Assembly: GCA_020746105.1 (NCBI GenBank)
Contig: CM036621.1
Location: 25,129,501 to 25,193,500 of the forward strand
DNA: 64,000 nucleotides
Source: Trogon surrucura
Taxonomy: Eukaryota; Chordata; Aves; Trogoniformes; Trogonidae
Direction of reading: 5' to 3'
Shown in pieces: positions 23,805-33,900 of this stretch (positions are counted from its first letter, which is position 1; the number at the start of each line of letters is the position of its first letter). Both the position numbers and the translations under genes were made by a program. Under the pieces are notes generated by a model. It ran no database searches. It saw only the letters and a program-made list of their open reading frames with translations, and had not been told where the DNA came from.

Positions 23805-24282
23805 CTAGTTTAAAGAACGCTCTATGAGTCCCGCCAGCTCGTGACCAAGGATCCTTTTTTCCCTTTGTGTCATTTGAACCCCAGCTTGTTTCAGTAGACC
23901 AGGTGCCCTGTAGATCTCCCCACGGTTAAAAAATCCAAAGCTAGACCGCTGGCACCACCCCTTTAGCCAAGTATTCATAGAATCATAGTATTAATCTGCT
24001 GCACTTTGTCAAACCTTCCACTATTTTTCCTCATAATTGAAGGAATAGAGGCAAACACAACCTGTGCGCCTGATCCTTCTAGCATCCGCCCCAGTGCCCT
24101 AAGGTCCCTTTTGATTGCTTCTGGCCGTCTCTCTACTATCTCATCATTACTGATCTGCATAACCAAAAGCGGGTAATAGTCCGTGGGTTTGACCAGACCA
24201 GGAAGCTTCTTGATAACATCCTTAACTCGGGCCCCAGGGAGGCAGCAGACTTCCCTGTGGGTCAGATCAGGGTGGCAGACAG
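23805..24282 (-). pseudogene. CR1 ORF1 C-terminal esterase domain, 5'-truncated and disrupted
   Basis: The C-terminal part of CR1 ORF1. In the CR1/L3 group, ORF1 is known to carry an SGNH/GDSL-type esterase domain. Visible blocks are HREVCCLPGARV, then DYYPLLVMQISNDE (the oxyanion-loop asparagine region), VVFASIPS, and a C-terminal KRILGHELAGLIERSLN followed by TAG. The first block with the catalytic serine is lost by 5' truncation. The block that normally holds the Asp-x-x-His pair reads AGVQ here, so both catalytic positions appear changed. The frame is broken by a 17-bp net insertion at 23970-23992 that brings in a TGA. Sequence beyond about 24282 stops matching CR1, although the reading frame continues by chance to an ATG at 24361. 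Dead on at least three counts. Confidence 0.8.
23976..23986 (-). mobile_element. Apparent 11-bp CR1-tail insertion with 6-bp target duplication
   Basis: On the element strand, the ORF1 codons for INTW (ATTAATACT|TGG) are split by ATGATTCTATG and a second copy of AATACT. The 11 inserted bases are exactly CR1 3' octamer sequence (ATG plus ATTCTATG). The repeated AATACT (plus-strand AGTATT at 23970-23975 and 23987-23992) looks like a target-site duplication. Removing one repeat and the insert restores the expected ORF1 frame. The simplest reading is a CR1 insertion so truncated that only its tail was copied. A templated repair event is an alternative. Confidence 0.55.
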
Positions 24283-24915
24283 GGCGTATGCACATAGCAG
24301 GGTTAGTGTGAGAAGCTGGAGCATATATGGGTAAGCTTGCATGCATAAATGTGACAGCCATAGAAGTACTTCTGATTTGGTAGTGGACCTGTCCTCAGAT
24401 ATGTGCTCCTCATCACATAATCAGGAGCCTCAGTTTTCTTTAGCATTGCTAATGGGAGAGACAAAAACTGATATTTTAAATCTAGCTATCTCTTTTCTCC
24501 GTAAATTTGCCCTGGTCTGTGTGCATGTGTGTAGAGAAAAAGAAAGTTCTAATTAGAGTAGGGCACAGGATCTTTTGTCTTCTCATGAAAATCATGTTAT
24601 AAATAGAAAATCTTCTAATAACCATTTTCATGTCTATAAGCACACCTGCTTGCCTGTTCCGATGAGTTAATATAATGAGCCCAAAGATTTTGCTGGAAAT
24701 ACATTTTGAGTTAGAAGAGTGAAAAAAACAGACAAACCTGGGAGTTCTGAGAAAGAATTAAGCCCCTAAATATAAAGGATCAGAAAATTTTTTTTTTCTC
24801 TAGTGTCACCTTTTCAAAAATTATTTTCTGAAAAGGATGGATATGTGAAGATAGTGGTACATAAATCAGCTGAGTTTGCCTTTTTTTTTTTCCAAATTGC
24901 CCCCTCGCCAAATTT

Positions 24916-25020
24916 AGTTTTATAATTATAATTTATAATTATATATAATTATATATAAAAATTATATATATAATTATATATATATTTATGTATAATTTAT
25001 AATTATATATAATTACATAT
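24916..25020. repeat. AT-only palindromic microsatellite tract
   Basis: About 100 bases made almost entirely of A and T in nested units of TATAATTATA and ATATAATTATATATA, which are self-complementary. It ends in an AATTACATA segment and a T run. It is likely to extrude as a cruciform and to vary in length between individuals. Confidence 0.85.
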
Positions 25021-26889
25021 TTTTTTTTAAATGTGGATCTTCAAGCCCCCATTATAAGGTTCTTTGTGCATCAAACTGTTCAAAATACACTTACAATGAA
25101 TAAAAATATTAGTTTCATAACTGAGATGCTACATCTATCTAGTTGGGAGTACATCCAACTCATGATTTAGATATGGATGTAAAGCATGACTTTGAACATT
25201 GTATCTGTGCATATCTGTCTTTAACAAATTCAGTAGTGTTGATGTTTGTTGCACATAGCCTGTCTCTGCACATCAAAAAATGGATTTTTCCAAATGTGAG
25301 AGTCACAGACATTGTGTCTACCTAGCTTACACATTTGAAAATTCCAAGGCTAATAATATACATTTTATCTTCTTGAATATCTGTGCACATTCTGAACTCT
25401 CAAAATAATACGTCAGGTACGCAAGCCTCAACAGACCTCGATGCACATGAATGTTAACTGGAATTTTCTAAAAGTACTTTCATTAAAATTAAACAGTGGC
25501 TTCTTATTTTGCATTGATGGGTCTATGACTGATAACCCTGAAATTCGAGTCACACATAAATGATTGGCCCTTCAACTATTTCACTTGTCCTTACAGACAG
25601 GCAAATGTGATATATGACATCCACAGACATCTCAACGAACATAATCATGATATCACAATATATCATGTTACACCAGTATGTGTTCAGGTCGCATAATTTA
25701 CCGTCAGCGGTGTGAGGATTAACAGGGCTAAATTATGTGGATGCTGCATAGAACAGTTTGGGTGCATTATGCTGATGCTTTGGGCTTTAAAATGTTAATA
25801 TTGCAAATGAAAGGTACACTTTGCGTATCATAAATCTAAGTGTCTGTTCTTCCTGTGTGCTCAATAAATACACTTCTCATCAACTTTTAATTATGCTGTT
25901 TGCATTATTCTGTCCTGAAGAGGATAACTCTCTGTAAATCATCCACTTCTAATGTACACTACAGCATAAGTTTAGTTAATTAAACCATATATTTTATTAG
26001 TACTTGCACTTCCATCTTGTAAAACTGCTGGGAAAAAATAATATAGAGAGGTTTTTATTTATTGCAGCTGAATTTAAGATAGCATTAGAAAAGTTTAACA
26101 GGGTTAGATATGCATATTTTTGTGCCTGGTAGCTTACTTCTGAGTACTAGGCTGTTTGTCTATGTTTCTTGCCTACTATCTGTGTTGTCATGTAGGATGG
26201 ACTGCTTTTCCACTCACAATTTTACAGCACCATGCCCTGTTAAAAAACAAACAAGCAAAAAAACCCAACATCTGCAAAATAAGTGGGAGTTGAGGAGGAG
26301 GCTTGTTCTCTGGTATTACTTCATAGCTGGTGCTGTCTTTTATGGGTGAGCCTTTACTTTTTTCTATATATTTGACTTCCATACCTAGACAAGGGCCTGG
26401 GTATGGGTGCAAGGTGTACTAGAACAGGAAGGCATTTCTTGGCCTTTTTTTCTCTTTTGACACAACTGCCTCAAACATGCTTCATTCTGTGGTAAGTGAT
26501 GTCCTGGCACCACAGGTTAAAACACAATGATATTAGCTCATTTCTTTTGAGTTTGCTTGATTTTTTTGCACAGTGATATGTATTTTTTAGTTCATACGGG
26601 GCATGAAAGCACAAGGACATAAAAGGAACGGCAAAACTATGCTTGTTAGCCAGCAAAAGCACTCGGAAAACTGATGAGTTTTAGGGAGGCTTTTAAATGC
26701 TCATGAGGAGCCGCAGCTCCCTAGAAATACTGGTGGGATATCTTTGGATCGGCCTGAAACAGTATAGGAAGGTTCCTTTGGTTAAGAACAATAAAAGCTT
26801 CTTCTTCTCTTTGCTGCTGAGGCAGTTAAGAACCCAGGATAGTGGTTTGTTGGGGGGTTTTATACCCGCCAGGGTGTCTGTGTTTTACT

Positions 26890-27760
26890 GACAGAGTGGG
26901 CTCCTCTAACCCCAGCGCACACTGTGCTGTGGCCGGCGTCAGGCTGGCCTGGAGATCTGCATCCGCATGCCTGGCTTTAAACACAACCAGCAATGCTGCA
27001 GCTTGCTGCAGACCGTGTGACATATACTCACGTTATTATCACCAGCCGGAGAGGGTCATGGGAGGGAGAAAACATTCTTTATTTGGCTGTGGCGTGGAGT
27101 ACTGTGCCCCTTGAGGCAGAGACTGCCTCTGTAATGGCTGCCAGCTGACTGGGGCTGCTCAGTGATATTCTCCAGTTGCAGAGCACCTACAGCTTCGGTT
27201 TTGTGCACGTGGAGTCTGTCTGTTTTGGGGTCTATAACCCCGAAGCGGCAGTTGTGTGCTGAAATAAGCTGGCGTTTGGAAACGAGCCTCTGCAAAGCGG
27301 CTCCGCTTCCTCTCTCTCATCAGTGTTTACTAGCCCCCATTCCATCTTCAGGGGTTTTAAATATGTTTTAAATGTGTTTTCCTTCTACAGACTGCAATTA
27401 ACTGAAATGCCTCAAGAAAAGTGATTTCTTTTGTAAAGTGACTGGGATGTCTCGAAATGGCAGAGCGAGGACAGTCCGCAACAACTGCTGGGGCCGTGCT
27501 GCCGCCATGTTGAGGGCTCGATAAGCCCCAACAGATCAGCGCCCACAGGGTGCGTCAGGCTTCGCTCTGAATGTGAGTGCTCCGGGTTACAACTTAAACA
27601 CTGAAATTTTCTTTCTGTCTGTCCTACACACATATATGAGCACATTTATTATTTGTATCAGTGGAGCTGGGATCTGGGGAGCTGAGGAAAGCGAGGCTGA
27701 GGAGTTAAATCCTAACGGGGATTTTGGGGCCTCAGCTGGAGAATCTCCACAAGCTTGGAG
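26890..27760. promoter_or_regulatory. CpG-rich island with YY1-type site, candidate regulatory element
   Basis: CpG dinucleotides occur several times per 100 bases here, whereas most of the window has well under one per 100. G+C content also rises. At 27501-27512 the bases GCCGCCATGTTG are, on the minus strand, CAACATGGCGGC, which fits the YY1 consensus AAnATGGCGGC. Such sites are commonly close to transcription starts. No first exon or coding frame is recognised nearby. It could be the promoter of an unannotated noncoding transcript, an enhancer, or simply an unmethylated GC-rich patch. Confidence 0.35.
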
Positions 27761-27795
27761 CAATCAAATGCAGCTGAGGCCAATTTAAAACAAAA

Positions 27796-27811
27796 CAACA
27801 ACAACAACAAA
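27796..27811 (+). repeat. (AAC)n microsatellite
   Basis: Five to six tandem AAC/ACA units inside an A-rich stretch. Simple sequence. Confidence 0.85.
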
Positions 27812-28125
27812 ATTCTGCCTGTTCTCGTGGCAGGGGAATTGCAGAACTGTTCTCAGAACAATAGGTCTAATGCTATAAAACGCGTGCTCGGAAGTCACCC
27901 CTTTTTTAAGCACATTAGGGTATGTGGAGAGTAGGATGTCTGCACATGCAACTGTGCGTGAGTAAAAGCTGGGTAATTCTTTGAGTAACAAACCCAGAAA
28001 TAAAGATGCAACATCAGAGGAGTTTTTCTTTGTTTAATTGGAGTGCCATCCGACATTTCTTACAGTGGTAATTTTTTGGCTCTGCTATAAAACTTGAAGG
28101 ACAGGGGATAAAGGAAGCTCTGTAC

Positions 28126-28144
28126 TTTTTTTTTTTTTTTTTTT
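28126..28144 (+). repeat. Poly-T run (19)
   Basis: Nineteen consecutive T bases. No adjacent element body was recognised. Confidence 0.9.
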
Positions 28145-28957
28145 CAAAATATATAGTTTCTCTGTTCAGTGAAAGCCTCTGGTTTCATATTAGGTTTGTT
28201 CAGGATGTTGAGATTCAGATTATTTCTTTTTCTTTAGTTTGATAATTAAATTTCCTATAAAATTTTGCAAATAACTCAGAATTGCATTTAATAGTTTTCT
28301 TATGAACAGTTACTGTATTTAGGATTTGAGCTTTGGTAGGTTGAAATCAGTCATAAATCAATGCGTGTGCACTTTGGTTTTTTTTTTCTGTTAAGTGTAT
28401 CTACCAGACCTAGCATATTGGTATCAATATTTATGGTTAAGTGCCTTTTAATCCTTAGTACTAATTTAAAGTTTGCCATTTCTGCTTACGCTAATGTCAA
28501 TAGACTGATTTCTTAGATTTATGTAAAGTGTGTAGTAAATCTTAACACTAAATTTTAACTGATTTTTTAGGGAACGGGCTTGCATATTTTTACATTTGCT
28601 TCATTTTTTCTCTGCTTCCAGGTAGGATAAGCTGAGTCCCAAGTGATTACATTACCAATTGTGTCACACCATCTTACACTATCTTAAAATGCCCTGCATA
28701 TATCTGGTGTCATTGTAGAAGAGAATTCAAATTTGCCTACAATAGTAATTGTACTCTACAGAAATCTATGTTCCTGATAAAATCACAATTTGCATTCTAT
28801 CTTTTTCTTTTTTTTTTAAGGAAAACCTCATGCTATATTCATTCAAAGCTTTCTGAAGCTTTGTTTTTCCTTAGAACATGTCCTAGATTTTATTCTTTAA
28901 TATGGTTCCTGATTTATTGAATGTCCATGTTTCCCTGGATAGTACCATCTTTTGAGT

Positions 28958-29090
28958 TATACATCATCGGAGTGAGTCATTCCGATGATGTATTGCATTA
29001 ATACATCATCAAAGTGCCTTGCTCTGCTGTTGCACTAATGATATGTTAGTATAATACATCATCAGTGCAGTTCACTCTGATGATGTATTA
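28958..29090. repeat. Array of three palindromic hairpin units
   Basis: The nonamer TACATCATC or its complement occurs five times in 133 bases (28960, 28984, 29002, 29055, 29079) in alternating orientation. It builds three hairpins. Unit 1 (28960-28992) has perfect 12-bp arms TACATCATCGGA/TCCGATGATGTA. Unit 2 (28999-29048) has diverged arms that share TAA-TATCAT-AGTGC features. Unit 3 (29052-29090) has perfect 13-bp arms TAATACATCATCA/TGATGATGTATTA. Units 1 and 3 resemble each other in inverted orientation, including the loop. GATGATGTATT (28984-28994) can also pair with AATACATCATC (29000-29010) between units. I recognise no transposon family or binding-site consensus. Confidence 0.85.
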
Positions 29091-29959
29091 CTTAGATGGT
29101 GATGGCATTCTGTGAAGAAAAGGTTGAGGAGCAGGTTCAATACAGTCACAGGAGAAAAATTAGTCAATACAGAGTATAACTGTTTACCTGGTAGTGATGC
29201 TGATGCTAAATTAGCACCATAGCCCCTGGTCCGTACCCTTGCAGAAACACTGAGACATGCATTATCCCCGAAAGAGGAATGAATTCAGAACACTCAGCTA
29301 AAGGATTTTACAGAAGACGGGAGAGGTGTAACTATACATATCACTGGTAAAGCTAAAGGTTATACATATAGCTAGAATTACTGGCTACTGAGAGACTGAA
29401 TGAATCAAACAGGGCCAAAATACGGCTGAAGTCTACATATGTTCAGAAGCTACCTCTCTGTTGGAGAATGTGACACACAGGAATACAGAGGTATAAGGGC
29501 TATAAATATGCTGTCCGAATTAAAATAGCTGCCATTTAGAAACCTCCAGCAGGAACATTAAAATATTCTGAGGCATCTAGGAAGGCTATCCCATAGTATA
29601 TTTTTTTTAACTTTTAATTACATGCTTGTTTTAATCATGCCGTGTCAGAGTATCAGGCAGAATATGTGACTGCCTCAATGCTATGTACTGCCTCATGAGC
29701 TCCATGTACACTCAATACTAGATAAAATTTCCAAGTTAGGTGTGTACAGCTGGTATACTTTGGAATGAAAAGGTTTTAAAATTTCTGTTCTTCAAGTTGC
29801 TTAAAACTCATTGTCAGAGACTAGAAGGAGAAAATTGTGTATGTATGGCTGGAAATCCTCCTGCAAAGTCAGACTGTATTATGCTAGTATGTTTCTAAAA
29901 GTGGCATTTTATATAAATCACACTTGGTTTTTTGTATATGTACATATCTATCTCTTCAG

Positions 29960-30042
29960 GTGGTTTTTTTTGTTGGATTTTGTTTGTCTGTTTGTTGGGT
30001 TTTTGTTTGGGTCTTTGTTTGTTGTTTGGTTTTTTTTTTAAC
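29960..30042 (+). repeat. T/G-rich low-complexity tract
   Basis: Composed largely of TTTGTTTG and GGTTTTT-type units with few A or C bases. It creates a spurious hydrophobic reading frame on the plus strand. Confidence 0.85.
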
Positions 30043-30119
30043 AAGAAATTGCATGTTCTCCTTATTCTTTATTTAGGAATAATGCATTATTGGCTTTCTC
30101 ACTGCTGAGGTTGTCCTTG

Positions 30120-30670
30120 TAGTGCCTAGAAGGTTCTGAGGAAGCTGCTAGAGCAGCTACTTTCTGAGTTCACTTTCCAGACAGACGGAGGTGAAAATAT
30201 TGTTGAAATGAAATGCCACTTGGGCTTCATGGCCCAGCATTCTCCATGCCCCATTGCCCACCCTGAGCAGAGCCTGGCTGGACCCTTCTCTGTGATGTGA
30301 GGGAGCAGGCAGGGCCCTTTAGCTAAGAGCATCCTCAGCAAATGTGTCTGTGCACATCATGGTGCTGCTCTCCTTGTCCCAGAAATGCACTTTGGCTGGG
30401 CTGGCAGCCCATTCAGCTCCCTGGCAGCCTAACGGTCAGCTCTGAAATGGTGGGAAAAATTTCCTTTGTAATGAGGTATTCCCCTCTGTCATCATACAGG
30501 TGATTCCCACACTTGCCATTGCCCTCATAGTCTCCTTCTTGATGCCAGACCAAGAAGGAATAAGGTGGTTAGCACTGCTTTTCTCTGTCCAGGCAGCTTT
30601 GAAGAGCGGTAGCAGAGTGAAGGTGGACAAGCACATGCTGAGGTGCACAGCGGAGTGCGGCCATGCCTCC
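30120..30670. other. GC-rich island, possibly decayed coding sequence, unidentified
   Basis: The base composition is clearly richer in G+C than the flanks and looks coding-like, with two adjoining minus-strand reading frames (30126-30341 and 30436-30648). In the second, an alternative frame is also open over about 35 codons and reads EGDYEGNGKCGNHLYDDRGE in part. I cannot match either frame to a family. It could be a degraded processed pseudogene, an old endogenous element or a conserved noncoding island. There is no poly-A tail or target duplication to decide between these. Confidence 0.25.
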
Positions 30671-30867
30671 TGACAGCCTGGAGGGGAATGTTTTTACCTG
30701 TCTCAGCAGTCTACTTACAAAACTATTTGAGGACTCCTATTCTTGACTAGTTCACATTGTGTAATATATGCTTCCGAAGCAGCCCTTCTTTCTTCCATTT
30801 CTCTCCTGATTATGTGTCTTCAGCAAGTAGAAGACAGACAGGGTGAGAATGGTTTAAGATACTCTTT

Positions 30868-30950
30868 TGTTCTCTCTCTCTGTCTTTTTTCCTTTTATTT
30901 TTCCCTTCCTTTCCTTCCATCTCATTTGTTTCCCACTTCTCCAGCTCTGT
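30868..30950 (+). repeat. CT-rich tract
   Basis: About 80 bases dominated by C and T (CTCTCTCTCTGTC, then TTTTCCTTTTATTTTTCCC, then TTCCTTTCCTTCC). Low-complexity polypyrimidine DNA. Confidence 0.8.
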
Positions 30951-33900
30951 CTTTGTATAGACGATTGCTTTAAACTTGAATTATGTGGTCAAGATACACT
31001 TCAGATATGAGTTAGCTTTTAAAATAAACCATATTGTACCAGTTCTTAAAAAGCCACAATACTCTGTGGCAATGTTCCCAAGATATTTATCAATGCAGCA
31101 AGTCATTGTTTCTCATTACTTTCAAATATCGCTAGACTCTCCTCTCAGGGACTGAAATCACTGTTTCAAACTTTTATTTGGAAATGGATGCTTCAGAGCT
31201 ACTCAATATTTCTATCACTACTGCAGGTATTTTCAGAACACCTCTCTGTTCTGATCCTTTACAATCTCTATATAAGAAACAGAAGAGTAGAGAAATCGAT
31301 TTTTAAAAAAATCAGGAAATTAATGAACTTATTTTGTGTCTGCACATTTCTGATGGTACTTTTGGACAAAATAAATGTGGTGGTGTTCCCTAAAATGTAG
31401 CAGAAACAACCAAAATATTTTTTAAATTGAGTTTTCAGTAATATTTTCAGCATTTGGATTTAGTATCTAATTTGTCATGTTCCATTTTGTGGAGTTGCAC
31501 TGAAATCAGATGATATTGCAAACACGGAAGCTTATTTAGGAAAACCGCAGATGCTGTGAAAATTAATGAGGCTCCCACTAGATATGTATAAAATATTATG
31601 AACCTTGTTCCTAAACTTGTTTACTTGACTTCTGTATCATAATTAGTGGTAATGACTTTTAGTAATATAAGAACTAGAACACACCCTTTGGGTCCGAGCA
31701 AACCAGACCTTAGTTTGTAATGTGGCTCATACATATGTGTTTTGTGTCATCTAAGCTGATCTGCCATAACACAGGACAAAACAAGATGCTCTAATTTTTT
31801 ATAAATAAAACTTGCTTTCTTTAAGATAGAAGCTGCCAATTGCAGAAATACACACGTTGTTCATAATTTATAAACAGTAAGCACTCCTTTTGGCAGGCTG
31901 CCATGCAGTTTCTTTTCTGCTCAAGGTCTAAACTGTGAATGAGAAATGATGTGAAAGTTACAAATGGTACTGCTAAGGGACCTGGCAGGGTTTGAAGTGA
32001 TATTGGTGCCAGTCCAAATCCATGTTATACTCCGTTAGGATAGGCCAGTTCAAAGATGGAGTACAACTTACTGGAAGTGACTATATCAATGAAATGTAAA
32101 GTGAAATATATAGTGTTCTTATTGCCATGTGGTAATGACAGAACATCATCTGAGGCTTTTCTCATTCCTGCCTTTAATATCATTGTGGAGATGCAGATAA
32201 GCAGTTACTTGTGTGTCAGGATTTCAGATGGTTCAAACTTCAGTTAACTTCATGTTTATAAGGGAGACGTTGCACAAAATGAACTTTTTGTGGGGGTAAA
32301 TGTGGGGGGTTTAGGCATCAGACATGCCATATCTGGCAAACTATTGGGTGCTTGTTACTTTGGACCTGCAGCTGGCCCTTCTGAAGCAATTTGTTTTCCT
32401 CCTCTGGTCTCTGCCCCAGCTTATTTTTGGCCCGGGGTTGGAATCATCTCTGGTGGTGTTTCCTTTTTCTCCTGCTTGCCCTGCCAGTGCAAAGGGGATA
32501 CCCAATCTGAAACGGATACCCCAGTCTACCTTATGTCACATGAACATCACACTCACGTGGGTTTTTTGTGAGTAGTGGGCTGGTTTTCCTGTGCCAGGGC
32601 TGCCAATGCTTACTTCTTCCTGCTCCTTGCACGTAGGAAGGTGCTAATCATTCAGACTTTTCTATTTGGCTTAATCCATGTAGGAAGTAGTCAGATTTGG
32701 TGGAAGGAGGACCTTATTTTAAAAATGTCTTTGCTTCTGTCAAGTGTTCAGCATTCCTCAATGCTCTCATAGCCTTCTTGCACCTGAATACTTGCAAGGC
32801 TGTGCTGTTAGGGGTCTGCTATAACAAGAACCAATGCTCTCAAACTTACCTGATGTGATTTGCTTTAAGTAGGCTCTAGCATTTTCTTGCCTACTTTGAG
32901 AGTTTTTCTGGGTATATTTCCTGTAGACTATTGCTACACTATGTTGACGTATTTGCTTGACCTGTTCTTCTGATGCTGCAGAAAACACATTTGTCTCTTC
33001 ACAGAGAGCACATACAGTTTACTGAAGTTCAGGTTTAGTGAATTCTTTTTTAACTGTTGACTTTAAGTGAATTAAGAATCCGAACATTATTTTTGTTCAT
33101 TTGCAATTTACCATCTCTATGCAGAATCAGCACATCTCTCAGATGCAGTGTTTGCTACCCTTCCACTTCTGTAACCTAATCTCCTCCTCCTGTATAATTT
33201 ATATGCTGGAATTGTTATTCTCCATTGATTCAAAATCAAAAAGCCCATTGATTTTTGTCATTCCACTGTTTCAGAAATAGTTTGTTACATTGACTAAAGC
33301 CTGAGCTGAAGCTCACTGAAGTCAATGGAAGTCTTTCAACTGACTCGTTAACAAGCACTGGATCAAATTCTAAAATGCAACTCTTTCTGCTAAAAAAAAA
33401 CAGCAAAACTTTTTCAGATCATCAGTAGGGCCGTGCTATAGGGAGAAGACCACATTTGTGTATACACATGCATTTTCTCTCAGCAATGTTCCCCTAGAAT
33501 AGTGAGCAGCAGTATAATAAATCAATTATTTGATTAAAACAGAAATAATTAATATGCAGTTATGACAGATGTCAGTTGCATTAATATGTAAATATTCAAA
33601 AAGTACCTGACAAGTTGCACATATGCAAGAAAAAAAATCTTTAAATATGAACATCCCACTGTGTTTGCTGAACATAAGGGCAGGATGTTTCTGATTTGAT
33701 TGGGGAAAGTAGCAACATGTATTTCAAAATAATTTTGTTTTCTTTTATCAAGTATACATTCCCAAGAGTGAACAATGAGCTGTGATGTGTATAAATAAAT
33801 AAAGTCTTCATGTATATCAGCACTCTGAAACTTAAAATGTTTACTTAAAATTGGCAGAACTAATATAAATCCCAGTCATTCAAGCTATGATAACGTTAAA

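Larger units (their letters stand above)
20832..24282 (-). mobile_element. CR1 LINE retrotransposon, 3.45 kb, 5'-truncated
   Basis: A long CR1 element in minus orientation. Reading along the element: the end of ORF1 (esterase domain), two bases, whole-length ORF2 (endonuclease and reverse transcriptase), a short 3' untranslated region and three perfect octamers. The 5' half of ORF1 and the 5' UTR are missing; the recognisable match stops near 24282, inside the ORF1 esterase domain. No convincing target duplication was found at the two ends, which is usual for CR1. ORF2 carries one nonsense change and two small deletions, and ORF1 carries a 17-bp net insertion, so the copy is inactive. Its 3' third is nearly identical to the element at 48.6-49.6 kb, which places both in the same young subfamily. 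Confidence 0.95.

Noticed and set aside
32290-32575. Two overlapping plus-strand frames of 93 and 83 codons
   Set aside because: Both frames are open at once, neither shows a domain or recognisable similarity, and no splice or promoter context supports them.
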